Part shown: piece after piece, positions 27,672 through 42,400 of the stretch
Layout of the letters: each line of letters starts with the position of its first letter
Numbering within the stretch: position 1 is the stretch's first letter
Position numbers and translations under genes: made by a program
DNA from: Phallusia mammillata
Taxonomy: Eukaryota > Chordata > Ascidiacea > Phlebobranchia > Ascidiidae
NCBI GenBank assembly: GCA_003260075.1
Contig: QLIY01000073.1
Span: 56,123-120,122, forward strand
Direction: 5' to 3'
DNA length: 64,000 nt
The notes under the pieces: model-generated
What the model saw: the letters and a program-made list of their open reading frames with translations, nothing else
Databases searched by the model: none
What the model was told of the DNA's origin: nothing

Positions 27672-27904
27672 TCGCAAAGAGTCGAGCCAAAACGTTGGTT
27701 TATTTTCTGTTTCAAAGTACACCAAACCCACATACACAACATGTTACCCAAACTTTGACCTTTTAAAACCGCTGGAAGGGGGGGGGGGGTCGCACAGAGT
27801 CGAGCCAAAACGTTGGTTTATTTTCTGTTTCAAAGTACCCCAAACCCAAATTGGCAACATACACAACATGTTACCCAAACTTTGACCTTTTAAAACCGCT
27901 GGAA
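27672..27904. repeat. About 105-bp direct duplication around a 12-nt G-run
   Basis: Copy 1 is 27672-27776 and copy 2 is 27790-27904, with G at 27778-27789. Copy 2 has a short insertion after ccaaaccca and a few substitutions. Confidence 0.9.
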
Positions 27905-28439
27905 TGGTGCACACCTGGTTCTTATTTGTTTTTCACAACAAAGCCATGGCTTGCTTGCACAACCTTTTCAATGCATAACGACTCGGATCTTAGGCCAACG
28001 ACCGCCCAGTGTTTGTTTTCAATAGCTATCAGGGCAGCAGTGATCCACGGTTTTCACAACAAATTGCCGCCCTGCACGAGTTTCTCTTGTGGCTCTGTAT
28101 ATTTTCTTTGCATTTCGCCCGCGAGATTGCTGACGTCACGAAGCAGCGCGTGACGTAGCTGTTTTAGGACGGAGCTGAAGTTGTGACGTTAGTAGTGTAT
28201 TTTCGGGTGATTTGTCTTTTTGACTTCGATTTCGCTCAATAACAGTGCGAATGATAGATACTTTTTCAATTCGACGTTCTTTCTTTTGACTCGCAACTTG
28301 TCTGTTTGTAATTCCAAAGCTTTAAGTTTCTCTCTTTTACCCATTTTAAACTTTTTTATTTCCAGTTTTTTTACACATGTATTTTGTTTAAGGACCAACG
28401 TATGTTGGAAACTTCGTGTAACTATTTTTTTGTCTAATT

Positions 28440-28765
28440 CAGTGGTTCCCAAACTGTGGGCCATGGCCCAGTAGTAGGCCACCAAGACATTTTCAATGGG
28501 CCACAGAGCCATTTAAACAGATTCTACTGTTTTGTTCTACTGTAGATATTATGCGCTTTGTTTTGAAAAACGTAAAATTTGCAAAGAAATCCGAATCTTG
28601 TAGCCAAATTTCTGGAGCATGTATCTCATTAAAAATATATTGCTAGAAACCATTTCGCCTGTTTTTGAGTTATTTTTTGTGCCCAAATTTACAGTACGTG
28701 GTGAGCCACGAATCGCTATTAAATAGACATTTGGGCCACAGACCAAAAAAGTTTGGGAACCCCTG
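28440..28765. mobile_element. hAT-type MITE, 326 bp
   Basis: Termini CAGTGGTTCCCAAACT and AGTTTGGGAACCCCTG are near-perfect inverted repeats. A perfect 8-bp target-site duplication, GTCTAATT, lies at 28432-28439 and 28766-28773. The TIR is of the widespread hAT type. No transposase frame is present, so it is non-autonomous. Confidence 0.9.
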
Positions 28766-30657
28766 GTCTAATTGCTATCGGCGAAGTCACACATATATTG
28801 AGCCAAGTGCACGTATAAACCATGTTCGTCTAACGTGTACAAATTCACGCACCTCTCGATAATTAAAGCGTAAACTAACCATCAGTGAGCGCTAACCCGA
28901 CCAATAGCGCCAATGAACTGTAACAGTTATTAAATAGGGACCCTTCGCTAATTGCTTTGGCATTTGGGGACCGAAATAGGCCTGTTATTTATGGTTAACG
29001 AGGCGTTGATTGCTGTGCTCATAACTTCAAACGCTTTTGCCATGTTCAAAAAGCTTACTGGCCTACATACAGTGTTTGTTACGCATAATTTGGGGTGTCG
29101 CCGAAAACATTGGAGACGGTTTATAATTTCGTGACCTTTTTTAAGTTCAGAAAGTTGAACAATATGTTAGTAGATAATTTATGGTTTGCGCATAAAAAAC
29201 GCGTGAAACTTTCAGTTTTATCAAGTGACATTTGCATATGTTTTTTGGCAATGAACAATACGAAACTCAATGTCAGATATTTCCATATTTCACCTGAACG
29301 AAAACAGTTTTGAAACGTTGTGACCATTTTTTTGCTACTTTTCCAATACGCGAAAATTGCATTCACCCGTAATAGCTTCTTAATTATGACAATCATGCTT
29401 AGCAGCAACCAAATGAACTTAACTCAACTGTTAGCGGTGTACCTCACCTGAATAACGTCAACGTCCAATTGGAGTTTTTCTTCAAAACATTATCGTTGAA
29501 AAGGCGTACAAGGTAAAAGTATCGGGCGGCAGAGACGAGACACGTAAAGACAACAAAAAAGCAATTACAGTCTTGCCCTTTACAGCCAAAACATGAAACC
29601 TGTGTTTTCCAAAACACTCCTCGAACATTGTTTACACCGGGTCCATTTCGGGTCGTTACCTACGTTCCTACTTTCATTATTGTTCCAGAAAAAGATTTTT
29701 AGCGATCTCGTAACATTGCCCACAAGCGGTCACGGTGACTTGCTTTCGAGTCCATTATTGCCTGTTTCGACTGGGGCGAACCCGGGCCCCCGCGGGGTGT
29801 AGATTTACCCCACCGCGAAACCCCGTCCGACCCCAGACACAGCAATGCTGCTAAAACGGAAGTTTGCCAACTTGTCGTTGTCTAGCAGCGACTGGCGGAC
29901 TTTCGTTCTGCAAAAGCGTTCACTTGACCAAATAAAGCGCTGTGATTGGCGAAGTTGAATTTGGTATTTGTAACAACGCGCCTAAACACATTCTACACTT
30001 CGATAAAAAAATTCGTTGCTTTGTTTTTGTTTAATGGTAACAATATGTTCTCCAATTTTATAGTTTGCTGTGATTAATTTCATCTCGATAGCATACAACT
30101 CAAAATGTTAATTTTGAAACTTGTGTACATGCAAGGAGGTCGTACATGCCTAGCAGAAACCATGTAATGAGATTGCTTCCTAATAAAAAAAGTATGTTTG
30201 CACTTACGCTTGTCAAATTTTCGAGGCAAAAAAGGCATTTTGTTCTTCCTCGCGGTTGTACAGGTATTTGCTCAGACGGGAGAGGCTAATTACGGCGTTC
30301 TAACTTTCAGGTAGCGTGGTTCGACTTGCTGCGGTTAAGAAGATTATGTTCTCTGCATCAGGTGTGTATGTTTTGGGACAAACAAGCATTGGCCCGCTGA
30401 TCTCTACGACCACATGAGCGATAAATTGAACTCCCAGCGAACGACTTCTCGATGTTTCCACTCATAACATGAAACGCTTTGCTGGTTTTCCGTGAGTTTG
30501 CGAACATTTTATTCTTCAACCGACCTGAAAAGTTTACGTTTCATTGCGAGTTTTTCTTCAACAAAATTGTTTTTGTTTGAATCTCATATTCAGTTGCTGA
30601 AGTCAAAAGTTTGTTGTTGTTTAGCTGTAGATCTATCTCACTATAAAACTTGTTTTT

Positions 30658-30826
30658 TGATTTATATTGGCATTTCAATATTTTTGTTTGTATCAAAAGC
30701 AGAAATTGAAACGTAGTTTATATTGCAGGGGGGGGGGGTGATTTATATTGGCATTTCAATATAGCACCCTGTTACCACTTTTTGTTTGTATCAAAAGCAG
30801 AAATTGAAACGTAGTTTATATTGCAG
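30658..30826. repeat. Direct duplication around an 11-nt G-run
   Basis: Copy 1 is 30658-30728 and copy 2 is 30739-30826, with G at 30728-30738. Copy 2 has an extra segment of about 16 nt (gcaccctgttaccac) after catttcaata. Confidence 0.9.
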
Positions 30827-33800
30827 ATAAATTATTCCTTGATTTTGTTTATAACGCCATCACAAAATTTCCTGAATTGTGTAGTGTATAATTGGCAGAT
30901 TTATTGAGTTATTTATTTTGCGAATCCATCTATATTGAATACCAACCGTTTCACATCATTATTTTTTCTTTAAGGTTAGCTATGGCGAGATCCCCAGTTC
31001 GCTTCTGGCTAATTACCCTCAGAACGTTTTGCTGATATGTTTTTACGCTCATGTAAGTGCTAGGGCAGGCATCAAAAAGACTGCGTTTTATATCTCGACA
31101 ATTTATGAACAAAATAGGGACCAGTTTATTATGCTGACTGTTGAACGCTTTTCGTGGTTTTTGATCAACCGAAGTTTATCAGCAAAACAACGAAATAGTG
31201 GACACGTTAAGGACCGTACAGGGCCTGTTTAAACTAACTGTAAACCTCTTTGCCTCATGCTGGTGAAAATTACGGACTTATAGCATCTTCTTTCGATATG
31301 AACTGCACAGTATAGTTTTGGGCTGTAGCAATTAAGCGATGTCTCACAACGTTCTTTGGGTACGTGACCTTCGATAATTTGCTGTTTGTGCCCAAGGTCA
31401 ACTGAAGGCGAATGTGGTTAGATACACAAGCAACGCAATTAGTTGCACGTTGTTACCTTATGACTGTATTTAGTCCCGAAACAGAGCGTCGATTCTTATC
31501 TTTCTGTAATCCTGTATGGCTGGCCCCGCGAGCAATATGGAATCATGTACAATTCAACGAAATGTTTTGTTTGGTTTACCGCAGGCACGTCGGCGAAATA
31601 CCAACAAACTCTACAAAATGTTGCAGTTATTTAGTGATGCTAGTCTTTTAACCCTATTGTATGTCTAAGTTGATATCTATGTGATTTTGTTACAAGGGTT
31701 TCATATTTCCCATATTGCAGTGAAATAACATGAAACTTGAAAAAACGCCTAAACAGGGAGGGTTAACTTAAATGTATTCAGTGTTACAAGGGTAAACGAA
31801 GCACAACTGTTTCAAAGATAAGTCCTATGTCATCTGCTGATCGCCTTGCACAAAATTTATTGCGCAAGTGACATACAAGCAACCCAAAACTGACAAGTAC
31901 GTTCGTCTTACTTCTTCGGTTCATCTGATGTGATGTCACCCGAAAATAGGCGCGTTTTGCCTTTCCGATGATGTAGTGTCGTATCTGCTTGCTTTACAAT
32001 GCGGCCACTTGTGTTATACTTTGTATTCGCAGACCCGTAACCTTAAAGCATACATATTTAAACATTTCTACACTTAGACATAGGTTTGGTTTCGTTCAAA
32101 ATTTTGCGTGCATAAGATGCTGCATTGCGGAATGTGTAGTTTAAGTACTTTGAATTTAAAGAAGTTTTAAAGTAAGATTTGTTTTTTTATATTCCAAGCC
32201 CAATTAGGTATCGTTGATTACTGTATTTTCGTTTTTTTAACCAAATGGTGTCAATCAATTGATTGGAAAAATTTCTCCCACTCAAGATTATCGTTGTAGC
32301 CTACAATGTGCTATAAAAAGCAAGATTTCTCGTAAATCAATATTAGAGACAATAAACTTGCTAGTAAAATTTTATTGATCTGATTTCATTGGTTGCTTTG
32401 AATTTAACGATATTGATTTGACAAGTAAAACGTTTTTTGATTGGTTACTTAAACGTTTTACCAGATGCCAACGCCCGCAATGTAAAGTTCAGCGACGGCC
32501 AGAAAAATATAAAATCTAGAACCTTGTGTAGAACATACCAAGTCGCAAAGCAATGTTGCCAAATACCAATAGCCCATTATTTTCTTTTATGTGAAATCTA
32601 CACACCGCAAACGCTTTGCCATTCTTTATTGAAATTACACGGACCAACATAGGATTGCTCTACGGTCAATATCTAGCAATAAATGGCAATAAAACTTTTC
32701 CAGCTTCAGGTCATATACAAGTTATTACGAGCAATTCTTATTTAAATAAAATTTGAAACCACTTTGTCATGGCATATATTTTCTTGTGCAACTATAATTT
32801 TGCGGATTTTAAGAAAATCCCTTTTTTCTTCGCAAAAGTTACATCAAAATTTTTAATACACAACATTTCTCATTTTCAGCTATTTGCCTTAGATTTGGCC
32901 ATATAGCATCTTCGTTTATCGCCCACCAAAGCTGCTAATACATTAACGTGGCAACAACTGGATGGCCTAGAATTTCTTGCGTCCATTAGTCGCCTCTAAT
33001 TGGCTATTTCCTTTTCACAATTGACCAATCGTTGAGCTCTGCGGGTGCTCGCCATTGCTCGTGCGAAACCCTAATGCGCAACGGATGGCCTTCGTCATGG
33101 GACTTGTATTGTTGAGTAACTGACTGTCTCATTTTGATGATTTTTCCCGGCTTGCGAAATGCCTTTGATCTCTTAGGGAATTGCCAAATTAACTGGCTGT
33201 TTTTTTCGCCTTTGTAAGTATGTTGTTACGTTTTTAGATGATTTCAATGCTCGCTTTGGGAGCAAGTGTTACTTCCTTGCTAAGTCCATTGACTTCCATC
33301 ATATCCGAGTGTTGTGTGTTTTATTTTTGGTCTGTTTTTCCCGGTCTATAATTATCATCGCAGGAAATACGTTTGCTCTCATGGTGAAACTCGTTTAATA
33401 CCAAAGTCCGCTTTACTAGTCTGACCACTAGGTTTTTCATTGATGTTAATAAAGTGTTATGTCACTAATACATTTCTTCTGTAGTTCGTAAACTTGATTG
33501 AACTTGAACAGATGATTTTTCCTAACTAAAACCTACATTTGTTCGTTTTCGTCAGTTGCTTAAAAAGTGGCACTACATAACGATAATACTGGTGTGTAAC
33601 CACCATCTAAATATCGAACAATGCTGCTTATCCAACCAACTAGCTCCAAATCTTCTTAATCCCTGCCCTGCTCGTTTAAAAACAAAAGAAATCCCAACAA
33701 CTCAGGGCCAAAATCTCACAAGCTTGTTTATTTGTTTAATCCGCCGCGGACCGAAGATTACTTTTCGATTAGCAGATCACGTGCCTTGTAACCACGACAA

Positions 33801-34200
33801 CGGCCTGCTGCAAAAACATGCGATCGTCTTTGCCTGATGGACGCATCGTCATTGCTTTCGCGAGTGCGGTGGCGGAATTGTGACGTCACAAATCGCGTTG
33901 TTTGAAAACAATGGCACCATTGTGGTAGGCTTAGTGGGGTGTTGTTGTTTTTGCGAGCAACCGCAGTGTTATGTTAAAGTGGATGAGTGCTTCGTGTCGC
34001 ACTGAGAGTGTCACTGATTGCGGTTTAAACTTTTATATCTATTCATCTCCATTCATTTTCTGGTATAACCATCGCGTTCGCCTATTGTACATAAGAAGCT
34101 TTTTGTGTTTAGTAGGCACGAGGCACAGGTTTTCTAACTGGGGTAAACTAAACATACTCGACAACGTTTTAAAGTTTGTTGGTGAATAAATTTGGGGAAA

Positions 34201-34457
34201 GGGGGGTAATTTTTCATCAAGGCCGAGGAGAAGATAGAAAATTTAGGTGTAGATCCGTCAGTGTAGAACAGATGGTCCTAAGCGGTTTTATTGTTAAGCG
34301 TAAATAGATTTCATCTTCTTTTTGGGGGGGGGGAGGGGGTAATTTTTCATCAAGGCCGAGGAGAAGACAGAAAATTTAGGTGTAGATCCGTCAGTGTAGA
34401 ACAGATGTTCCTAAGCGGTTTTATTGTTAAGCGTAAATAGATTTCATCTTCTTTTTA
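34201..34457. repeat. About 123-bp direct duplication around a G-run
   Basis: Copy 1 runs from ggtaattttt near 34205 to ttcttttt at 34323. Copy 2 begins after the G-run (34324-34333, an A, then five G) and ends at 34457. Two substitutions separate them (gatag/gacag and atggtcc/atgttcc). Confidence 0.92.
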
Positions 34458-37400
34458 GCCGTTTTGTTGCAAATTAACCAACCAACTGGTCTCGTTGTTA
34501 CAGCACATTGATTGGCGGTGGGAATATTTTTTAACATTTACTCTTACCATTTGCTCTTCTGCTAAAATGCTGAAAGGAGCCCTACCCTGTTCTGCACAAA
34601 ACACCGACTTGATTTGAATGAAAACAAAAATCGCGTTTGATCCTTGAGCGCCTTAAGCCGAGGATTTCAGTCCCATCTTACTTTGAGCATTTGACTCGAA
34701 AATGATCCGCTGACCGCACACCTGCTATGACGTAACAAGTCGTGTTGCCGGCGTCTTCTGTGACAAAGTTGAGTGGTTGGATTTTGCATTCCACGCATTT
34801 TCATGCCAGGCACGGCGACTTCAAAACGCCGCTGGCGAATGCCTTGTTTGCGATAAAAGCGAAGTCGAATCGAGTTTTGGTTAACTTGAGCATTAAATAG
34901 CGATGGCACGCGTCGCAGCATTTTCACATCGAGAGTTCTAAAAATTGAAAAACATCAAACCAGAAAATTACAATTTTATCAGTCTCATATCCGAGAACAA
35001 AATACGAAAAGCCAAACGTTTTTACTTACTTTAACCGCCCAAATATTTTTTTTTTACCAACATAAATAAAATATGTACGAAACAATATTAAATTGCTATG
35101 TTCGTTTTTCAATGCTTGTAGAGAAAGAAGCCGTTTTCGCATGTCCTCTGATTTTGAGTTGAAATATGTTATTGGTCGTGACTTACTAAAACTGCCCGAG
35201 AACTCTTCACTTTGTTATGGAATATAGTTAAAGTTGCGAAGGGTCGTATATGTTTAGTTCAAACGCCGTTTAGCATGTAGTTGCGCATTTGTATACATTT
35301 GCATGTGCGGTGTATAATTTAAATTGTCAGGGTTGGAGGTGTAACTTTTAATTTTTTTTCTACCACGATTCATAGTCCTGGGAGCAGTTAACACTCTTTA
35401 AAGACAAGAGGTGCCTTTGGCGTCGCATAAACACAAAACTCTGTCATTATATGCACGAAAATAGAGCAGCTATGGGTAAACAACTTTGAGGTGGCGTTCC
35501 CGCAGCACGAAATGACTTAGCAGTCCGCGAAATAATCCTCAGCGAAAGGAGAAACAGACTATGCGACCGCCTGACCAGTAATTACTGTATCGCCCTGGAT
35601 TAAATACATCTGCTAGTTTTGGGATCAGCTTCAGCCGGTCCGGATCAGAAAGATCTTTGCAACTAAAAGTCGCAGAAAATTGCACAATTTTAGGCAGAAG
35701 AAATTGCAAAGAAATTGAGTGTATGTGGAGGCGTTTGAAAATTCATAACCCACCATTTATGATGGTGATTTCTACGTTATGTCCTGGCATAAATCTATAC
35801 ACGTTTCATCTGTTGTGAAGTTTCAGATTTTGGTATGTTGTACTCATTTTTCATTCATTCTATTATTTTTACAGGTGTAGGTTATAGGGCTGCATGTAGA
35901 TATAAAAACGTATGTGTTATGTGATCCACTTCGAGTTGAAATCGTGTCACACTTTATCAACTTTGGGATGAAACGAAAATCAAGTCGGAACAGGAAATCG
36001 CTGTAACGATGTTGCACCAGGTTATAGTAGGTAGTTTAGAATTAAATATTGCTTATTTAACATTATACCTTAAGACAGGCTCAAGCTGTGCGAGATTTTT
36101 ACAGCGTTAATGTGGTTGAAGGGGTGTTTAATCGTGAAGTGAGTATTTTGTGAAGTAGGCCTATTTCTAACAAAATTTCGTATGAACAGCAGGTGCAACT
36201 GGCAATTTAGAAGACAATCGATACGTAAAGAAGGACTAAACCTAATCAACTGAACTCCACACTGTTAAGCCTCATTGCGAACCGTTCCTCTAACTGCCGT
36301 TAATCACCAAGGTGAAAAGACCATCGTGATTGATGTACGAGCGAGCTGAAATCAAATCTTTTTCGAGCACAAGCACGACGTAACATAGCCGGGCCAGTTA
36401 GGTTTCCTGCTTGGCCAGAACGGCCTCAAGTTCAGGACTCGCCTTGTTGATAGTCGTGGGTCACGCCACAGCAGAACTGTATAGATTCCGTGGCTATTAA
36501 AGTTTTGCCGAAACACTTTGGCGCAGCGTTTTGGACTAAGTTGCGGTCGAGACAACGATGCTCAGTTCATGCTTGTGTTTTCAACCATAACACCGCCCGA
36601 AAGTGTTGTCCTTGTTTTTGCCTCGGGGTTTGGGGGGGAGGGTGCAGCACGCGTTCGGTTTTTGTGATCCCCGTTTGCTCTTTCCGCATGTTGTCTGTTC
36701 TGCAAATACCGATGTACTGACGAAGGGTTGTTGGTTAGATCTTCGCAAACGTTGAAAAGAGAACGTGGTCTCTTCTGTTTTGTAAAGATTAACCAAACTT
36801 GGACTCGCATTTAGGTTTTGCGAAAGTAAAAAGACAATGCGTTTTTCAACCAACGACAGAGCGCAATAAAATCATTTGACGGCGTTTCAGATATAATACT
36901 GTGTGTATAGTGCGAGTAAAAGAGATTTTTAGTTCTGAAGTGTTAAGTTGCCTTTTATCGCGCTTAGGCCTGTATTCTACATTAACGCTCTTCTTGACAT
37001 ATGGCAAGGCTACACTGTAATGAGTATGTGTATTTGAGTCTCAGGGTTGATTGCGATTGGTCACGAACTGCCCAATTATACGCCCTGCAAATTTACATAA
37101 GCAGCATATTGTACAGAAAACATATGCCGGTACGCAGCGCAAAAAATTGTGGTCCGCGAACGATTATCTGTGACGCAACGCCCTTGAAGAATTGCTGTGT
37201 ATCATATAAACCCAAAACACGTTTATCAAACTCGTAGGGCCTGGCCCAACCCAACAACTTTCTTGATCTCCGATCTAGCGGTCCGCGATGTCCACGATTT
37301 GGTTTGTTATTTTAAGGGCTCGCGCACGCAATTAATTTAATCGCTCGCCACGTAGCCTGGGGCTTCTCTGGTGTGTTCTTCTGAATCTATTGTCGCTTTT

Positions 37401-39413
37401 ACCGCGCTGTATTTTAGTGCGCAGGCAACGCAATAGCGGGGTGGCGGTAATTGGGCGCTTAGCTTGACGACGTTTAGCTTTTGTCTTGTCTGAAAAGTGA
37501 CACTGATGGCCGATTTTGGCTTGACTTGATGCTTTACTAAGGGAGCACGATTTGCTGGAAATAAAGACTTGCTTTGCGAGTGGTTTGAAAGAGAATCTCA
37601 TAGCCTGTCTCAAAGAAGACGGTTTTTGTTTGGTTCATGTGATCTCAGTTTCACAGGCGTGTTGTCCTACAGCGGACTTTGATGTGAAGATCTGTGCACA
37701 TTTACTGTACGAAAAAAAACGTACGTTGAATCTTGTGTTCAATTTGGCAACTAGATTAAAAAATGTTTGTTAACGTTATCGGCTGGATCAAAACGCACTA
37801 ACTTTTGTTTTTTTACAGTAAGTTTCAGCACAAATTATCGCTATTGGTAGTTTTTTTTAATTGTAAAACTTGTTTTCTAATATGTCGTTGTGCCTCGTAA
37901 AATAATATCTAAACCAGTTTAAACAGTTTTTTTTACAGTGCAGCACACAGTTGTGTCTGAACGTTTCGAGTTGCGTTGTCTTTGTTATGAAGGTGAAAGA
38001 CTGTTTTGGAGCAGGCCTGCATCAAATAAGGATTTTTATGCCTGGGCGATTGTTTTAGTTTTCTTGAGGATTAAGCAAGTTAGTTACAAGGTGGCGTTTG
38101 GCTTGCAAAAAGTCTTAGTCAGTAGATATCTTGTTTTGTAACCGTCCTGTAAAAAACAACACTTGTTGTGCACTGTGAAAACCCAGCTGGCGCAGGGGTG
38201 TTTGGTTTCAGTGCGAATCGAGTTGTTTCGGCGCGAATTGCCATTGTTTCAACTCTAAACACAGAAAGATGGCGCTTCGTGGATAAGTGGTGACTCACAT
38301 GGCCCTAGGAGACCAAGAATCCTTGATTCATCAAACGAAACCCGCATAGCCGGTCTTAACTTTATAAGTTCGATTGATTTTTGTGAGCTTGCTTACCAGG
38401 TAGGTTGTTAGGAGACAGTTTTTAATGCGGGTATATTGTGTTTTGCTGCTGTACCAAACAGTTTCTTCGTTTTGCAAGCATAGACAGTACAGTTGACTGA
38501 GGGACTTGTATTTGCGAGTTAAGTTTTGTGACAGGTATATGGCCACATATTTATTTTCTAAAGCATTGAAACTGCCATAGAAACGTTGATGAGAAAATGT
38601 TGCTGTTTCAGCAACAGCGGATTAGGCGTGGCAACAACCGTAACCCTAGTATTACCGATTGCTTTCAAATCAACAAGTTAATCTACTCCCCGTGCCTAGT
38701 CTTTGTGATTCTCCGAAAAACCATCATCCCACGCATGTGAGAACCTAATCAGACCAACCAATTGCGTGTGGTCTTCTGCTGCGAGACTAGAATGACGTCA
38801 CTGTGTCATGACTCGCCACACAGTAAACAGATTCGAAATTGGTCGAAAGGACCCGTTGGGTCTTTTCCAAACCCAGGCGAGTCTAGAATTTCGTGCAAGT
38901 CGAGTCACGCGCACTTGATTGCTTATTCGAGCGGATGAGAGCAAGAGCAGGTCCACGGACAAGGTCGGAGTGAAATTTAATATGCACGGATAGTTTACGC
39001 AGTGATTTCGACGCCGTGGTGGTCTTCTTGTGCATTATTTTCGCCAGTATTTTAACCGTGTACTCGTTTGGTGGAATTGGAGCAAGGTTTAGGAGAAGTT
39101 GGATAATTTCGTCGTTTTGTCATTTGTTTACTCTACTCAAGATTATAATTCGGGCTCCTTGTGCTCAAATTGGGCGATTGTTTTTGGTATAGTGACACAC
39201 CCTGAAATTTTCGCGCTGTGGGCCTTTACGTGAATAGGCGCCCAAAAAATATCTCGTTTGTTTCAAAACAGTTTAAATACGCCTATTCTATATTAAGAGC
39301 TCAAATCAAACTGTGTTAAGATTCGTTTGGCAGTTTATCAAAGGCCAGAATCTTCAGTGATCGCAAAAAGCGTTCTTTCATTTATTCACGGACGTTACGC
39401 CTTGCCGCTTATG

Positions 39414-39453
39414 TGACGTCAGCCGCCAAGTTTGTATGTCAATTGTGACGTCA
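39414..39453. promoter_or_regulatory. Pair of TGACGTCA (CRE-type) palindromes
   Basis: Two exact octamers lie 24 bp apart (39414-39421 and 39446-39453), with another at 38793-38800. CREB/ATF bZIP dimers bind this octamer. Binding here is inference; the nearest recognised gene is FRS2, about 4.7 kb downstream. Confidence 0.3.
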
Positions 39454-42400
39454 CTGGCCGTTATGTGACACCGAAGTGTTGGCACTTCGTCTCGCGCTGA
39501 CAGAGGTGGCTCATGCGTTTTTAGAAATATTTGAGGAAAATCTGGCAAATGTTTAGCCCGCTGAAATTTCGCATATTTTAAGATTTAAAATATTGTTGTT
39601 GTTTTTTTTCAATACTGTTGCCGAATGTAAAACAAAATTTATGTAAAAAAATACAATTAAGGACCTTATTGTTAGTTGTTTATGAATCATAACGTGAAAT
39701 GTGAGCGGCAAAAGAATATTGAGAATGCCGTATGCACAACTGGTCGTTAAATTCATGTCGGATTAAAAAACTACCCAACACAAAGGAAATGTTTTTCGAA
39801 TATTTTGCGAAAACTAAGTTGTCCCTTTAGCATTTGTCGGATGTTTGACCAAATGTCCGGTTTCAATACAAACGCGGAAATTCCGAGGTCCAAGACTTGT
39901 TGATGGTCCACAAATCGTCCCGCTGCCCTCGTTAAACTGTCCCTTTGTTTGATCGCTTGCCTCCCTCCTGTTTAGATTCGACTCATCTGCATTTTCGTTT
40001 TGTTTATTTTTGAGAGCGCGGCTTAAATTGAGGAGAATCCTATCTTATGTAAGGATCTCTCGAAACCTCGAGTTCGGAAAAAGGCGATTGCTTTCTTCTT
40101 TTCTCTCTCCGGTTGCTTCACTTTCTCTTTTTGTTGAGCGAGTCGTAACTTTACTTTAGATGCCATTGTGTGGTGGCTGCAGGGCGTCGTACGTTACGTG
40201 CTACTGATAAGTGATAACCGGTTAGAAATCAAATTACGTGAAAGCACTGAAGATCTTTACATAAAAGAAAATCTGAAACGGACATATGGCAAGAGTTTTT
40301 TGTGTGTGTTTTATTTCTTTGTTAAAGGCAGTTTTTCGTTATGTGAACGACACCATTTCAAGTTATGCCATTTTTTAAAGATTGTATAACGGTGCAAACA
40401 CAACAAAAAATATTTCGACCCGTTGTTTGGGCAGATATCATTATGTAGAAAAATTTAGTTCAGAGTGCGACAATGCGCGCGAAACGAACTTTGCTTTGCA
40501 ATTTGCCGAACATATGGAAGACAAGCGACGCTGTCAACAAGTCGCTGCTGGACAACACGCCGTTCCTGTTTTGCTCTAATTACGAGCTGGGCGATGTGCG
40601 GGACTGCTGGGGAATTCGCCCACAGCGATTCTCTGTCGGATTATTTGTGCTACTCGCAAGAAGGTCGTCATTAAAAGCTTGTCCAATCTGCTGTGAGCGG
40701 TTAAGAAGATTGCCGACTCTTTCGCGTTTTATGGCCGCCGCCTTTGCCTCGAGTGAGTGTCTCGCTGTGAGTTGGTTTGCGTTGTTTACGAGCGCGCTTG
40801 TTCGGTAAGTTGCGCCAGCACGGCAGAAGTGTCAAGTGATTTCGATAGTTTGCTGGTTTTCTGCAGTTTAGTGTGAAAAGTTTGACGATACAATACTGCG
40901 TGACGAGCGCGAAAGAATGTGAAATTCCTTATTTGGCAGTCAATAGAAAGTGCAAAACTTTGTGGCTTAGTCGAGTTTAAAAAAATATGTTTTTTGTTGC
41001 TGGAACTGATTTACAGAGCAATAGTGTTAGGTTATTCACGCAGCTGAGTTAGAAGTTGCTATTAACAGTTGACTATCCTTTCTCGGTGCCCATTATAAAA
41101 CAGAACTATTTCGCAGAACAGAAGTTAAACCAGCATGTCCCCCGTCAAGGAAGAATGCCCGCAAGAATTAAAGCAAGCCTTCACTGGCGGGGTGCTCGGT
41201 TGCCTAAACCCGGCTTCGTAACAGCCTTTTAAGATTGCTGTAAAGCGTGGAAAGGGTTCACAACAGGCCTTCGTTCCGCAACGCATGGGTTCACTCAACG
41301 AAAATGCCCTTATCACAGCGGGGGTACTAACTTAAATCGGGTTACGCCAAGCATAGAAGAGAGCTACAGATTTAGTGGCTTCGGTTTTCGTTGGTGTCCA
41401 GTTGTGGCGGTTCTTCAGACGGTGCGTTTTGCCTTTAGATTTACTGAAAGTAAACCAAGTTTGCAACGAGGGGCAAGATATAGTAACAAGCTCCCAGTAG
41501 AATCTTGTTTCATAGATTTTAATACACTTTATTCAAAAGCATGCAATTTGTACTCGTCATCAAAATGGGGCCGTTGCTATAAGCTATCAGGTTAGTAGGC
41601 TAGACTTTACCGAGATATATTATACAAAACTTTGTAATATTAGTTAAAGGAAATTTAGGCTACGCTATTTTTGTCAGTGTAATTTTGATTTTTTTTCGAT
41701 AAAACGTTTGTAACAGTTTCTTTAGCGCCAAATTTTCAACAAGTCGTTCAGAACCAGTTGGCCATTTGTTTCACGGTCGCAATTTGTCCGCAAATATGTG
41801 AACTTTAGTCCACGCGACAGCTCTGTAGAGCGGAAGTGGAACGGGATGTGAAAATACGGCCGCCGCAGTAACTCACAAGTTTGCACGACTGCTAATGCTG
41901 CAGTGTTGATTCGCCGATTATAATCATGCTGCTGCGATGGTTTATCAACGCACCGTTAAACAGAAGCCAAAGACTTTAGCGTTTTTGTTAAAGTTGCACT
42001 ATGAAAACTACGTGGCAAAATATATGCTGTGTTTCAAGTTGAATTGCAACATTACGAAGAGACATTTTTAGTTGCTGTTCGTTTTTTTAGATTGATAAAA
42101 TAGCGAAAATGTTTGAATTGTAACCCAGTTTTATAGCCCAATTATCTTACGTTTGATTTTTGTTTTGTAGCCAAAAAAATATATGTGGAAATAGCCCTTT
42201 CTGAATTTCAATTTTTTCTGTATTATAAGAAAACATAATCTTCTTTTTATGAAGCTCATAAACAGCCAGACAGCCTTGCGTTTGTTGTTGTTGGATCTTT
42301 TTGAAATCGTTAACCTTCAACGAGGCACAATATCTGCTTTCAAAAGCGATTTCTGGCGCCTTGTTTCATGCTCGTGCAAAAACAATGTGTATTTAACGGC

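Noticed and set aside
40473-40808. 111-codon open frame in relatively GC-rich DNA
   Set aside because: Several overlapping frames are open and none shows a recognisable domain; kept only as a possible promoter or first-exon region.
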